Notes under the pieces: generated by a model | Told to the model about the DNA's origin: nothing | The model's database searches: none | The model's input: only the letters and a program-made list of their open reading frames with translations | Position numbers and translations under genes: made by a program | In this document: in pieces, positions 1 through 6,557 of the stretch | How positions within the stretch are numbered: the stretch's first letter is position 1 | Layout: each line of letters starts with the position of its first letter | IMG/VR virus record: IMGVR_UViG_3300025671_000438 | Span: 1 to 26,261 of that record | Reading direction: 5' to 3' (one strand) | Length of the DNA stretch: 26,261 bases | From: a virus

Positions 1-2
1 GC

Positions 3-221
3 CTAGTAGACGTTCTCCGCAAAGCCTACCTCTACGATTCTCTGCAAAGCGATACAAAAGTGGTCACAAAGAAAGTGGTTAAGAAGCCCAAAATGCTAAA
101 GGGCGGACAAGCCACCACGTCAAAAGATGTTAAGCGCTCACGGAACAAACAGCTCCAAAGCCGCTTCAACAACACCCCCACAATCGACAATGCAATTGAC
201 CTGTACTTGTCAAATTCATAG
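3..221 (+). CDS. C-terminal end of a probable capsid scaffolding protein (partial)
   Basis: An open frame enters from the left edge and ends at TAG 219-221, giving 72 visible residues. The segment is rich in Lys, Gln and Asn (KKVVKKPKMLKGG near its middle) and ends in a short amphipathic helix (IDNAIDLYLSNS). A basic, helical C-terminus lying 8 bp before the major capsid gene fits the scaffolding protein that usually sits there in tailed phages, but no diagnostic domain is visible. The scaffold role rests on position and composition only; another head-morphogenesis protein is possible. Confidence 0.55.
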   Translation, partial: LVDVLRKAYLYDSLQSDTKVVTKKVVKKPKMLKGGQATTSKDVKRSRNKQLQSRFNNTPTIDNAIDLYLSNS

Positions 222-229
222 GCACCAAA

Positions 230-1282
230 ATGGCTACTTACCTTTCAGACCAGACCTCCGGCACCAGCGCCGTAGGTATCCGCGAAGACCTCGCGGACAT
301 GATCACCCGCATCTCACCCACCGAGACCCCAGTTTACTCAGCCCTCAAGAAAGAGACCGTAAAGAACGCTCTGTACGAGTGGCAGGTCCAGGAACTGGCA
401 GCAGCTTCAGCAACTAACGCCATCCAAGAAGGCGCAGACCAAGGGGCAGCATCTCACGTCCCAACATCTCGCGTTTCAAACCGCACCCAAATCTCAGCCA
501 AGTATGGCCAGGTTTCCGGCACTCTGGACGCGGTAGACACCGCAGGCCGCGCCCGCGAAACAGCCTACCAGAAAATGCTGAAGGGCCTGGAGCTGCGCCG
601 CGACATCGAGAAAACAATTCTCACCCCGCAAGTCAGCGCATCAGAAGTTACCGGCACATCAGCCCGCACCACCGGCACCCTGGCAGCCTACATCTCTAAC
701 TTCTCTGCAGTCACTCAAGACCAAACGTCTATGAACACCGCAGGCGCTGCCGAAGCCGACCCAGACGCAGCAACCACCGGCTATAACTTCGGTCCATACA
801 ACCTAGACTCAGACGCAGGCGCAAACATTCCGACCACCGGAACAGCCCGCGCCCTAGCTCTGAGCCTGATCGACGAGCAGATGCAGGAAGCCTTCACCGA
901 CGGCGGCCAACCGAACATCATGGTAGTTTCGCCCAAGAACAAGGCGACCTTCTCCGATCTCGGCCTAGCATCTACCAGCGTAGTTGATAACCAGATCAAC
1001 CAAACCGCAGCCAAGCCCGCCTCAGTCGTCGGCGCAGTCTCTGTGTATCTGACCGACTTCGGCCAGTTGGATGTCGTCGTAGACCGCTTCGCACCCGACA
1101 GCGCGCTGTACCTGCTGGACACCAACTACGCTTCAGTAGTCAACCTGCCTGGCCGTAACTTCAAGGTAGAAGACCTGGCCAAGACCGGCGACAGCACCAA
1201 GTTCCAAATCATCTGCGAATGGGGCGTAAAAGTCCTGGCCCCCAAGGCCCACGCAGCAATCTACGACTTGACCGGCTCCTAA
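230..1282 (+). CDS. Major capsid protein, SU10 type (DUF5309 family)
   Basis: The 350-residue product has the N-terminal pattern of SU10/DUF5309 major capsid proteins: ISPTETPVYSALKKE around residues 28-42, followed by the EWQ segment and an Ala/Gln-rich stretch, then RRDIEKTIL near residue 127. The C-terminal half carries MVVSPKNKATFSDL and a final NYASVVNLPGRNFKVEDLAKTG block typical of the HK97-like fold of this family. It forms the icosahedral head shell. Length fits the family. The ATG lies 8 bp after the upstream stop, with a weak AGG-containing ribosome site. A strong hairpin follows the gene. This is the most secure structural call in the window. Confidence 0.92.
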   Translation: MATYLSDQTSGTSAVGIREDLADMITRISPTETPVYSALKKETVKNALYEWQVQELAAASATNAIQEGADQGAASHVPTSRVSNRTQISAKYGQVSGTLDAVDTAGRARETAYQKMLKGLELRRDIEKTILTPQVSASEVTGTSARTTGTLAAYISNFSAVTQDQTSMNTAGAAEADPDAATTGYNFGPYNLDSDAGANIPTTGTARALALSLIDEQMQEAFTDGGQPNIMVVSPKNKATFSDLGLASTSVVDNQINQTAAKPASVVGAVSVYLTDFGQLDVVVDRFAPDSALYLLDTNYASVVNLPGRNFKVEDLAKTGDSTKFQIICEWGVKVLAPKAHAAIYDLTGS

Positions 1283-1295
1283 GCCGTAAGAGGAG

Positions 1296-1315
1296 CGGGG
1301 GCTTAACAGCCCCCG
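1296..1315 (+). other. Hairpin between a Shine-Dalgarno sequence and a GTG start
   Basis: The arms CGGGGGCT (1296-1303) and AGCCCCCG (1308-1315) pair perfectly over 8 bp around the loop TAAC. Directly upstream is a purine-rich ribosome site AAGAGGAG (1288-1295), and 7 nt downstream is the GTG start at 1323. If the hairpin folds, the 27-nt gap shrinks to an effective 7 nt. No T-run follows, so an ordinary intrinsic terminator is unlikely, although a pause, attenuation or mRNA-stability role after the capsid gene remains possible. Confidence 0.75.
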
Positions 1316-1322
1316 TCACTTC

Positions 1323-1646
1323 GTGAAAAAGACGCTATCACACGACCCAAACAACAAGACGACCAGCTTCTTGAAGTTTGACGGCGACGACAAGATGCTC
1401 GTCGAAAACGTCCAAGAAGTCTCCAGCATCCTGGACGCCAACAAGCGCGCGGCGAACGACTTCCAAAAAGGTAGTCTCATCGGCAACACCCAACGCCACC
1501 AGCGCAAGGTTGCCGACATCCCCGAACTATTGTACTATCAGCTAGTCGCAAAGTTTGGGCATCCAAAAGACAATCCTACGGAATGGAAGCGTTGGCTAAA
1601 CGACTACGACAACCGCTTCTTTAGAACAGGTGGCGGCACAGTATGA
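1323..1646 (+). CDS. Conserved head/neck protein of unknown function
   Basis: This 107-residue protein starts at GTG 1323 and has no membrane segment or signal. Its C-terminal half (DIPELLYYQLVAKFGHP, then EWKRWLNDYDNRFFRTGGG) is a pattern I associate with small proteins lying between the SU10-type capsid gene and the gp4-like adaptor gene in podoviruses. The function is unknown; a virion or assembly role is inferred from position. The stop overlaps the next start in ATGA. The ribosome site is unusual, being separated from GTG by the hairpin at 1296-1315. The next in-frame ATG (1395) would remove 24 residues. Confidence 0.75.
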   Translation: MKKTLSHDPNNKTTSFLKFDGDDKMLVENVQEVSSILDANKRAANDFQKGSLIGNTQRHQRKVADIPELLYYQLVAKFGHPKDNPTEWKRWLNDYDNRFFRTGGGTV

Positions 1647-2272
1647 CCATCAGCACCTACAGCGAGCTGAAGTCAGCCGTAGCCAGCTACCTCGCCCGCG
1701 ACGACCTCACCAGTCAAATCCCCACATTCATCCAAATGGCCGAAGCTCGCCTCAGCCGCACCCTCGAGACTAGATCACAAGAGCGCCGAGCCAGGGCCAC
1801 CTTCCCAGCCAACGATGAATTTATCAGCCTTCCGACAGACCTTAGAGCGCTAAGGTCTTTGCGCATTCCAGGCACGCCAACCCGCACCCTAGAATACAAA
1901 TCCCCGGAAGACCTTTTCTCGCAATACTCCAACAGCGCCACAGGCACACCCCAAGCCTACACGGTCATTGGTTGCGAGATCGCCCTACGCCCAGTGCAAA
2001 CCACGGCAACCGAAGTAGAACTAATCTACGGCGAAGCCATTGCCTCGTTATCTTCTGGCAGCGAAAGCGGCACCAACACGATTCTAACGCGGCACCCAGA
2101 CGCCTATCTCTACGGCGCTCTAGCCCAAGCCTACATCTTCTTGCAAGACGAGGCCAAAGCCCAATTCTACGATCAAGCCCTTTCCCGCTCAATCGAAGAA
2201 ATCCGCGACGACACCAACAAAAGCAGATACGGCTCGGGCCATATCGCCATCACATCAAATTATGGAGCCTAA
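1643..2272 (+). CDS. Head-tail adaptor protein (P22 gp4 / SU10 adaptor-like)
   Basis: The 209-residue product begins MTISTYSELKSAVASYLAR and continues with IPTFIQMAEARLSRTL, the classic helical start of gp4-like adaptors that dock under the portal ring. A middle beta-rich part (FISLPTDLRALRSLRI) and a C-terminal helical part (HPDAYLYGALAQAYIFLQDE) complete the family pattern. It joins the portal to the tail nozzle and supports the short-tailed interpretation. It overlaps the previous gene by ATGA, so translation is probably coupled. Family assignment is confident; the exact partner is inferred from the SU10 and P22 models. Confidence 0.82.
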   Translation: MTISTYSELKSAVASYLARDDLTSQIPTFIQMAEARLSRTLETRSQERRARATFPANDEFISLPTDLRALRSLRIPGTPTRTLEYKSPEDLFSQYSNSATGTPQAYTVIGCEIALRPVQTTATEVELIYGEAIASLSSGSESGTNTILTRHPDAYLYGALAQAYIFLQDEAKAQFYDQALSRSIEEIRDDTNKSRYGSGHIAITSNYGA

Positions 2273-2275
2273 GAC

Positions 2276-2671
2276 ATGGCCGCTTTTTCTGACTACCTTG
2301 AAAATGAACTGCTAGACCACGCCCTAGGCACAGCAGAATACCCCGTCCCGTCAGCAGTTTACGTTGCCCTAGCCACCGCATCGTTCAGCGACGCAAACAC
2401 TACGGCCAACGAAGTTTCCACGTCTGGCACGGCATACGCACGCCAGGCAGCAACCTTTGCAGCGGCATCCAGCGGATCGGCAGCTACCAGCGCAACGATC
2501 ACATTCCCGACCGCAACAGCCAACTGGGGAACTATCACCCACTTCGGCATCTACGACGCCTCAACCGCTGGAAACCTTCTGTACCACGGCGCGCTGACCA
2601 CCAGTAAGGTCATCAACAACGGCGACACGTTTGAAATCCAGTCAGGCAACCTCACCGTTTCCCACGACTAA
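2276..2671 (+). CDS. Small virion protein (possible decoration or tail-associated)
   Basis: The 131-residue product opens with a short helix (FSDYLENELLDHALG) followed by beta-rich sequence: YVALATASFSD, an Ala/Ser/Thr stretch, then WGTITHFGIYDASTAGNLLYHGAL around residues 86-109. That last pattern is common in small phage structural proteins of the mycobacteriophage Gp80-like type. The role in the particle (decoration, head fibre or tail) is not settled. The ATG is 3 bp after the adaptor stop, with GGAG about 9 nt upstream. Assignment as a virion protein rests on motif likeness and location in the structural operon. Confidence 0.65.
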   Translation: MAAFSDYLENELLDHALGTAEYPVPSAVYVALATASFSDANTTANEVSTSGTAYARQAATFAAASSGSAATSATITFPTATANWGTITHFGIYDASTAGNLLYHGALTTSKVINNGDTFEIQSGNLTVSHD

Positions 2672-2705
2672 GCCGCAAAACCCAACAAAAACAAAGGGTT
2701 AAGCC

Positions 2706-3428
2706 GTGGCTTACATGGACAACATAAGCGGTTACTTAGACCTCCAGACAGGCTACCTAGACCTCCTGTCTGGCGTCGATGTCATCTGCACAGCATCCGC
2801 GTCAGCCACGGCATCCGCCACAGCTTCGGCAACAAAGCCTGCGTCAGCCACCGCAACAGCAGCAGCCAGCGCATCAGCCACGCCGTCTGTAACCCGTGGC
2901 GGCGCGGCAGCCATCACCGCCACAGCCGACGCGACAACCACCGCTTCAGCCACAAAGCCGTCATCAGCCAGCATCACGGCAACCGCCAGCACATCAGCCA
3001 CGGCAGGCGGCGGCATTCAGGGCGAGGCAGCCGTCACGGCCTCAGCATCTGCGTCAGCAGAAGCAACAATCACCCGTGGCGGCGTGGCCACCGCAGCAGC
3101 AACAGCCACCACCACCCTAGACGCGAATTACACAGTCGCGTCAACGACCGCATCCGCAACAGCAACCGCATCGGCCCAGCTCACAACGGCAGAGCAGGGC
3201 GCGGCATCCATCAGCGCAACAGCTCAAGCGCAAGCGACAGCATCTGTCACATTCGGCGCAACGGCCACAGCGATTGCAGCAGCCTCCGCAGCCGCATCCG
3301 GCGGCCTACGCCTTGGCGGCATCGCAACAATCGCAGCAACCGCATCAATCACAGCGGCCCCAGAAGTCAAAGGCGAGCTATGGGTAGATCAAGTTTGTGA
3401 CGAACCGTTTTGGAGACGCTACGCATGA
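2706..3428 (+). CDS. Ala/Thr/Ser-rich repetitive virion protein
   Basis: This 240-residue protein is almost wholly low complexity. After a short head (MAYMDNISGYLDLQTGYLDLL) it alternates small residues (ASATATA-type) in imperfect blocks of roughly 30-40 residues, punctuated by Gly motifs such as TRGG at 63-66 and 123-126 and RLGG near 202. It closes with a non-repetitive acidic/aromatic tail (WVDQVCDEPFWRRYA). The alternating pattern suggests repeated beta-strands in an extended fibre or decoration, but no family is recognised. The start is GTG with AAAGGG 8 nt upstream; an ATG three codons later is possible. The stop overlaps the next start. Confidence 0.7.
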   Translation: MAYMDNISGYLDLQTGYLDLLSGVDVICTASASATASATASATKPASATATAAASASATPSVTRGGAAAITATADATTTASATKPSSASITATASTSATAGGGIQGEAAVTASASASAEATITRGGVATAAATATTTLDANYTVASTTASATATASAQLTTAEQGAASISATAQAQATASVTFGATATAIAAASAAASGGLRLGGIATIAATASITAAPEVKGELWVDQVCDEPFWRRYA

Positions 3429-4945
3429 TCCCCTTCGGCCAATGGCTCCCAGACCAAAGCGACCTCAACAACCCCGGCAGCACAGTCGCCCAAAACGTAT
3501 TCCCGGCAGTACGCGGCTATCGTCCTATCGGCAGCCTAGCCGAATACAGCAGCGAAACCGCCGCCACCACTAGACCCCTAAGCGTCGCAGCATTCAAGGA
3601 CAGCTCAGACGCCATCCAAGTCTACGCAGGCACGGCATCCACGCTAGAACACCTCGCGGCAGGCTCAGGCACCCTAAGCGACATTTCCAAGACCGGCGGT
3701 TACACCGCAATCCCAAATTGGAAATTCATTACCTTCGGCAACAACGTCATTGCAGCGGGCGGCACGACAATCCCCTTGCAAATCAACACGTTGAGCCAAG
3801 GCGGGGCAGCAACCTTCCAAGACCTAACCGACAGCCCGCAAGCCAAGTACATCGCCACCGTCAAAGACTTCATCGTCACGGCCCACACCAGCAGCGCAAA
3901 CATTGGACCCTTCGAAGTCCAGTGGTCAGAGATTAACCCCTCTCTTCCAGAAACAGCAGGCGTGCGCTACTGGTACGACGACGGCGCAAGCGGCTCGGCC
4001 ACAACTGGCCTAGTCAACCAGGCAGACAGTCAGACCATTTCCGACTCTGGTCAAATCACCGGCATCGTAGGCGGCGAGTTCGGCGTTGTCTTTATGGAGC
4101 GAGCCATCGCTCGAATGCAGTATGTAGGCTCCCCGTTGATATTCGCATTCGAGAAGGTAGAAACAGATCGCGGCTGCTCGTTCCCCGGCAGCATTGCAGC
4201 CATCGGCCCGGCCCAGGCCTATTTCCTATCACGCGAAGGCTTCTTCGTCTTCAACGGCTCCAATAGCCAGCCCATCGGCGCAGAACAGGTAGATAACTAC
4301 TTCTTCAGCGACTACGACGAAACCAAATCCGAACGCATCACATCCACCATCGATCCAGAAAACACAAACGTCATTTGGTCGTACGTCAGCAAAAGCAGCC
4401 CAGACGGCGAACCCGACAAACTCTTGATCTACAACTACACGACGCAAAGCTGGTCTTCAGCATCACTTAGCCATCAGTCCATCACAGCAGTGCGCACAAC
4501 AAACGTATCTGAAACGGAACTCACCGGCAATCTAGACACCGACTATTCCGTCTCCTTCGACTCCGGCCTCTACAAAGGCGGCTCGTTCTTGCTTGGGGCG
4601 ACAAAAGGGAATAAGATATGGACGTTTACAGGCACTCCTCTAGATGCCACGCTTGAAACATCCGAAGTCGAGCCAGCGCCACTAAAGCGAACCCTAGTTA
4701 CCAGCGTTACTCCATACGTCACGCTAAAGACAGGCGAGACAGCACCAACGGTAACAGCCCAGGTGCTAAGCCGGTCCAAGCAGACCGAAGCTCCCACCGC
4801 CACGGCGGAGTCTACCCTCAACGATGCAAACTTCTGCCCAACACGATCTAATGGCCGCTACCACCGCATGCGGATAAACATTACCGGAGAATGGCGGTAC
4901 GCCCTTGGCGTAGATATCACAGCGAACCAATCGGGCAGCCGCTAA
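3425..4945 (+). CDS. Tail nozzle / DNA-stabilisation-like protein
   Basis: The 506-residue product begins MIPFGQWLPDQSDLNNPGS, followed by AQNVFPAVRGYRPI, the typical opening of podoviral nozzle or packaged-DNA stabilisation proteins (P22 gp10-like). The body is beta-rich with a propeller-like character, including GIVGGEFGVVFMERAIARM, FAFEKVETDRGCSFPGSI and YFLSREGFFVFNGS between residues about 220 and 285. It probably forms the lower part of the short tail. I chose ATG 3425, overlapping the previous TGA, because GGAG lies 9 nt upstream; a TTG 15 bp earlier is a weaker start. The family call is good; the detailed role is inferred. Confidence 0.75.
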   Translation: MIPFGQWLPDQSDLNNPGSTVAQNVFPAVRGYRPIGSLAEYSSETAATTRPLSVAAFKDSSDAIQVYAGTASTLEHLAAGSGTLSDISKTGGYTAIPNWKFITFGNNVIAAGGTTIPLQINTLSQGGAATFQDLTDSPQAKYIATVKDFIVTAHTSSANIGPFEVQWSEINPSLPETAGVRYWYDDGASGSATTGLVNQADSQTISDSGQITGIVGGEFGVVFMERAIARMQYVGSPLIFAFEKVETDRGCSFPGSIAAIGPAQAYFLSREGFFVFNGSNSQPIGAEQVDNYFFSDYDETKSERITSTIDPENTNVIWSYVSKSSPDGEPDKLLIYNYTTQSWSSASLSHQSITAVRTTNVSETELTGNLDTDYSVSFDSGLYKGGSFLLGATKGNKIWTFTGTPLDATLETSEVEPAPLKRTLVTSVTPYVTLKTGETAPTVTAQVLSRSKQTEAPTATAESTLNDANFCPTRSNGRYHRMRINITGEWRYALGVDITANQSGSR

Positions 4946-5268
4946 TGGCTAGAAAAGGCGTCAACTACAGAAAGCTTCCCGAACCCGGCGGCACAGCGCG
5001 CTCAGTCGCCCAAGTCGTCAACGCACTAGTGGACGGTAAAATGAACGTCAAGGGGTCGCTCACTCTAACCGCAAGCACCACAACGACCACGATAACTGAT
5101 TATCGCGTCGGCACAAACAGCGCAATCTTCCTCATGCCAACCACGGCCAACGCCGCAGCGGCAGCCGGCACAACTTACGTCTCTGCCATCGGCCAAAACG
5201 ACTTCACAGTCACCCACGCCAACAACGCCCAAACAGACAGAGATTTCGACTATGTGGTCTTAGGATGA
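4945..5268 (+). CDS. Small conserved virion-associated protein
   Basis: The 107-residue product starts at the ATG sharing one base with the nozzle stop (TAATG). It has a basic head (MARKGVNYRKLPEPGG), a helix (SVAQVVNALVDGKM) and a beta-rich body. The end motif FTVTHANNAQTDRDFDYVVLG, preceded by PTTANAAAAAGT, recurs in small phage proteins next to nozzle genes; the residues look fit for a trimeric beta structure. Function is unknown. A longer frame from ATG 4891 exists, but it would lie within the nozzle gene and lacks the typical overlap. Confidence 0.68.
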   Translation: MARKGVNYRKLPEPGGTARSVAQVVNALVDGKMNVKGSLTLTASTTTTTITDYRVGTNSAIFLMPTTANAAAAAGTTYVSAIGQNDFTVTHANNAQTDRDFDYVVLG

Positions 5269-5687
5269 AGATTGTTCGCGTACAAATCCAAAACCTACGC
5301 AAAACCTGGCCTCACATAGCACCCCACCTACGCAAAGCAGTCTCGCTTTCACCGCAGAAGATAGCAATGGCAGACGTACTAGACGAGGCAATCACAGGCG
5401 GCTACGGCGTTTGGGCCATCATCGACGAAGACAGTTCAAAGATCGTCGCGGCCTGCACAACCAGAGTGGCCATCTACCCTAGAACCAGGGCGCTCGCGAT
5501 TGACTTCGTAGGCGGCGGAAGAATGAAAGAATGGATTAAAGAACTCGACACCACCATGACCGCCCACGCAAAAGAGCTAGGCTGCACATTCATCGAAGGC
5601 TTTGGCCGCGATGCTTGGGGTAGAGTTTTGAAAGACTACGGCTGGAAAGCAGCCTACACAACATATGAAAAGGACGTAACCAAATGA
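5265..5687 (+). CDS. GNAT-fold-like structural or internal virion protein
   Basis: The 140-residue product resembles the GNAT acyltransferase fold seen in several podovirus morphogenesis genes. After an N-terminal helix come GVWAIIDEDSSKIVAAC (beta2-beta3), ALAIDFVGGGRMKEWI (beta4 and the following helix) and a C-terminal GWKAAYTTYEKD strand. The usual acetyl-CoA loop (Q/RxxGxG/A) is replaced by GGGRMKEW, so catalysis is doubtful. T7-like phages have a comparable fold in an internal or assembly protein, and the location before the ejection proteins fits that. It overlaps both neighbours in ATGA junctions. Enzymatic acetyltransferase remains an alternative. Confidence 0.62.
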   Translation: MKIVRVQIQNLRKTWPHIAPHLRKAVSLSPQKIAMADVLDEAITGGYGVWAIIDEDSSKIVAACTTRVAIYPRTRALAIDFVGGGRMKEWIKELDTTMTAHAKELGCTFIEGFGRDAWGRVLKDYGWKAAYTTYEKDVTK

Positions 5688-6556
5688 GCATCGGTGGCAG
5701 CAAAGGCACCAGCGCAGCAGAGAAGACCTACATGGGGCAGCTAATGAGCAAGCCGCAGGTCTACCAAGGCGAGCGCGTAGCCGGGTTTACTCCTGAGCAA
5801 CAGCAGTATCAGCAAATGCTATCCGCCTACGGCCAGCAGCCCACGGCAGGCGAAACAGCGGTCAGCGGCATCGCAGGCGGCACAAGCGGCATCGACACAT
5901 CTGCGCTTCAAGAGCAATACGGCTACCAAGCCACCCCATACATCCAGCAGCAAGTCCAAGACGCAGCGCAGCAGGCACTAGGCGGCATCACGTCTAAGTA
6001 CGCTGGCGCAGGCCGACTAGGCAGCGGGGCATTCGCCGACACAGCCGCACGCGGCGTCACCGCAGCCATGGCACCCACCCTTGCCAGCGCAGCCCAGGCA
6101 GATGCACAGCGCCGGGCATCTCTTGCCAGCCAACTAGCAGGCTACAGCCAAAGCCAACTAGGCATGCAATTGCAAGCGGCCCCTCTTGCTCAGGAATTGA
6201 CCCTGCAACGCATGGGCACTCTAGGCACCGCAGGCGCACAGCAGCAACAACTGCAACAGGCCCAGCTCATGGCAGAACAGGCCAAGATCGACGAGGCCAA
6301 CGCAGCCCAGCAAGGCTACATGAACCAACTAAGCGTCGCATCAGACATCAAGCGTCAAAAGCGCGAAGAAGAGCTGAACCGCCTTCTTGGCGTAGGAAAA
6401 ATGGGCCTAGGCCTCGCAAGCGGAATGATGGGCGTTCCAGGCGGCTTTGGAATGGCGGCAAGCAGCATGCGACCCGCCCCAACAGCCACAACGACCCGAC
6501 CGGCATTCGGCCAATACATGAGCGGCGGCATCAACGGCCTATTGGGAGTAATGTAG
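5684..6556 (+). CDS. Internal virion (DNA-ejection) protein, Gln/Ala-rich
   Basis: The 290-residue product is rich in Gln, Ala and Gly and mostly helical. FTPEQQQYQQMLSAYG near residue 35 and the AGRLGSGAFADTAARGV segment around 110 are typical of small ejection proteins that precede the large internal proteins of podoviruses. A long Gln-rich helix (about 180-210) and a C-terminal Gly/Met-rich hydrophobic part (GLASGMMGVPGGFGMA) could insert into the host envelope. The role in carrying DNA across the periplasm is inferred from composition and gene order. The start overlaps the GNAT-like gene by ATGA. Confidence 0.68.
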   Translation: MSIGGSKGTSAAEKTYMGQLMSKPQVYQGERVAGFTPEQQQYQQMLSAYGQQPTAGETAVSGIAGGTSGIDTSALQEQYGYQATPYIQQQVQDAAQQALGGITSKYAGAGRLGSGAFADTAARGVTAAMAPTLASAAQADAQRRASLASQLAGYSQSQLGMQLQAAPLAQELTLQRMGTLGTAGAQQQQLQQAQLMAEQAKIDEANAAQQGYMNQLSVASDIKRQKREEELNRLLGVGKMGLGLASGMMGVPGGFGMAASSMRPAPTATTTRPAFGQYMSGGINGLLGVM

Positions 6557-6557
6557 A

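Noticed and set aside
1296-1315. Intrinsic terminator after the capsid gene
   Set aside because: The hairpin is strong, but the following bases (TCACTTCG) contain no T-run, and the downstream gene depends on this leader.
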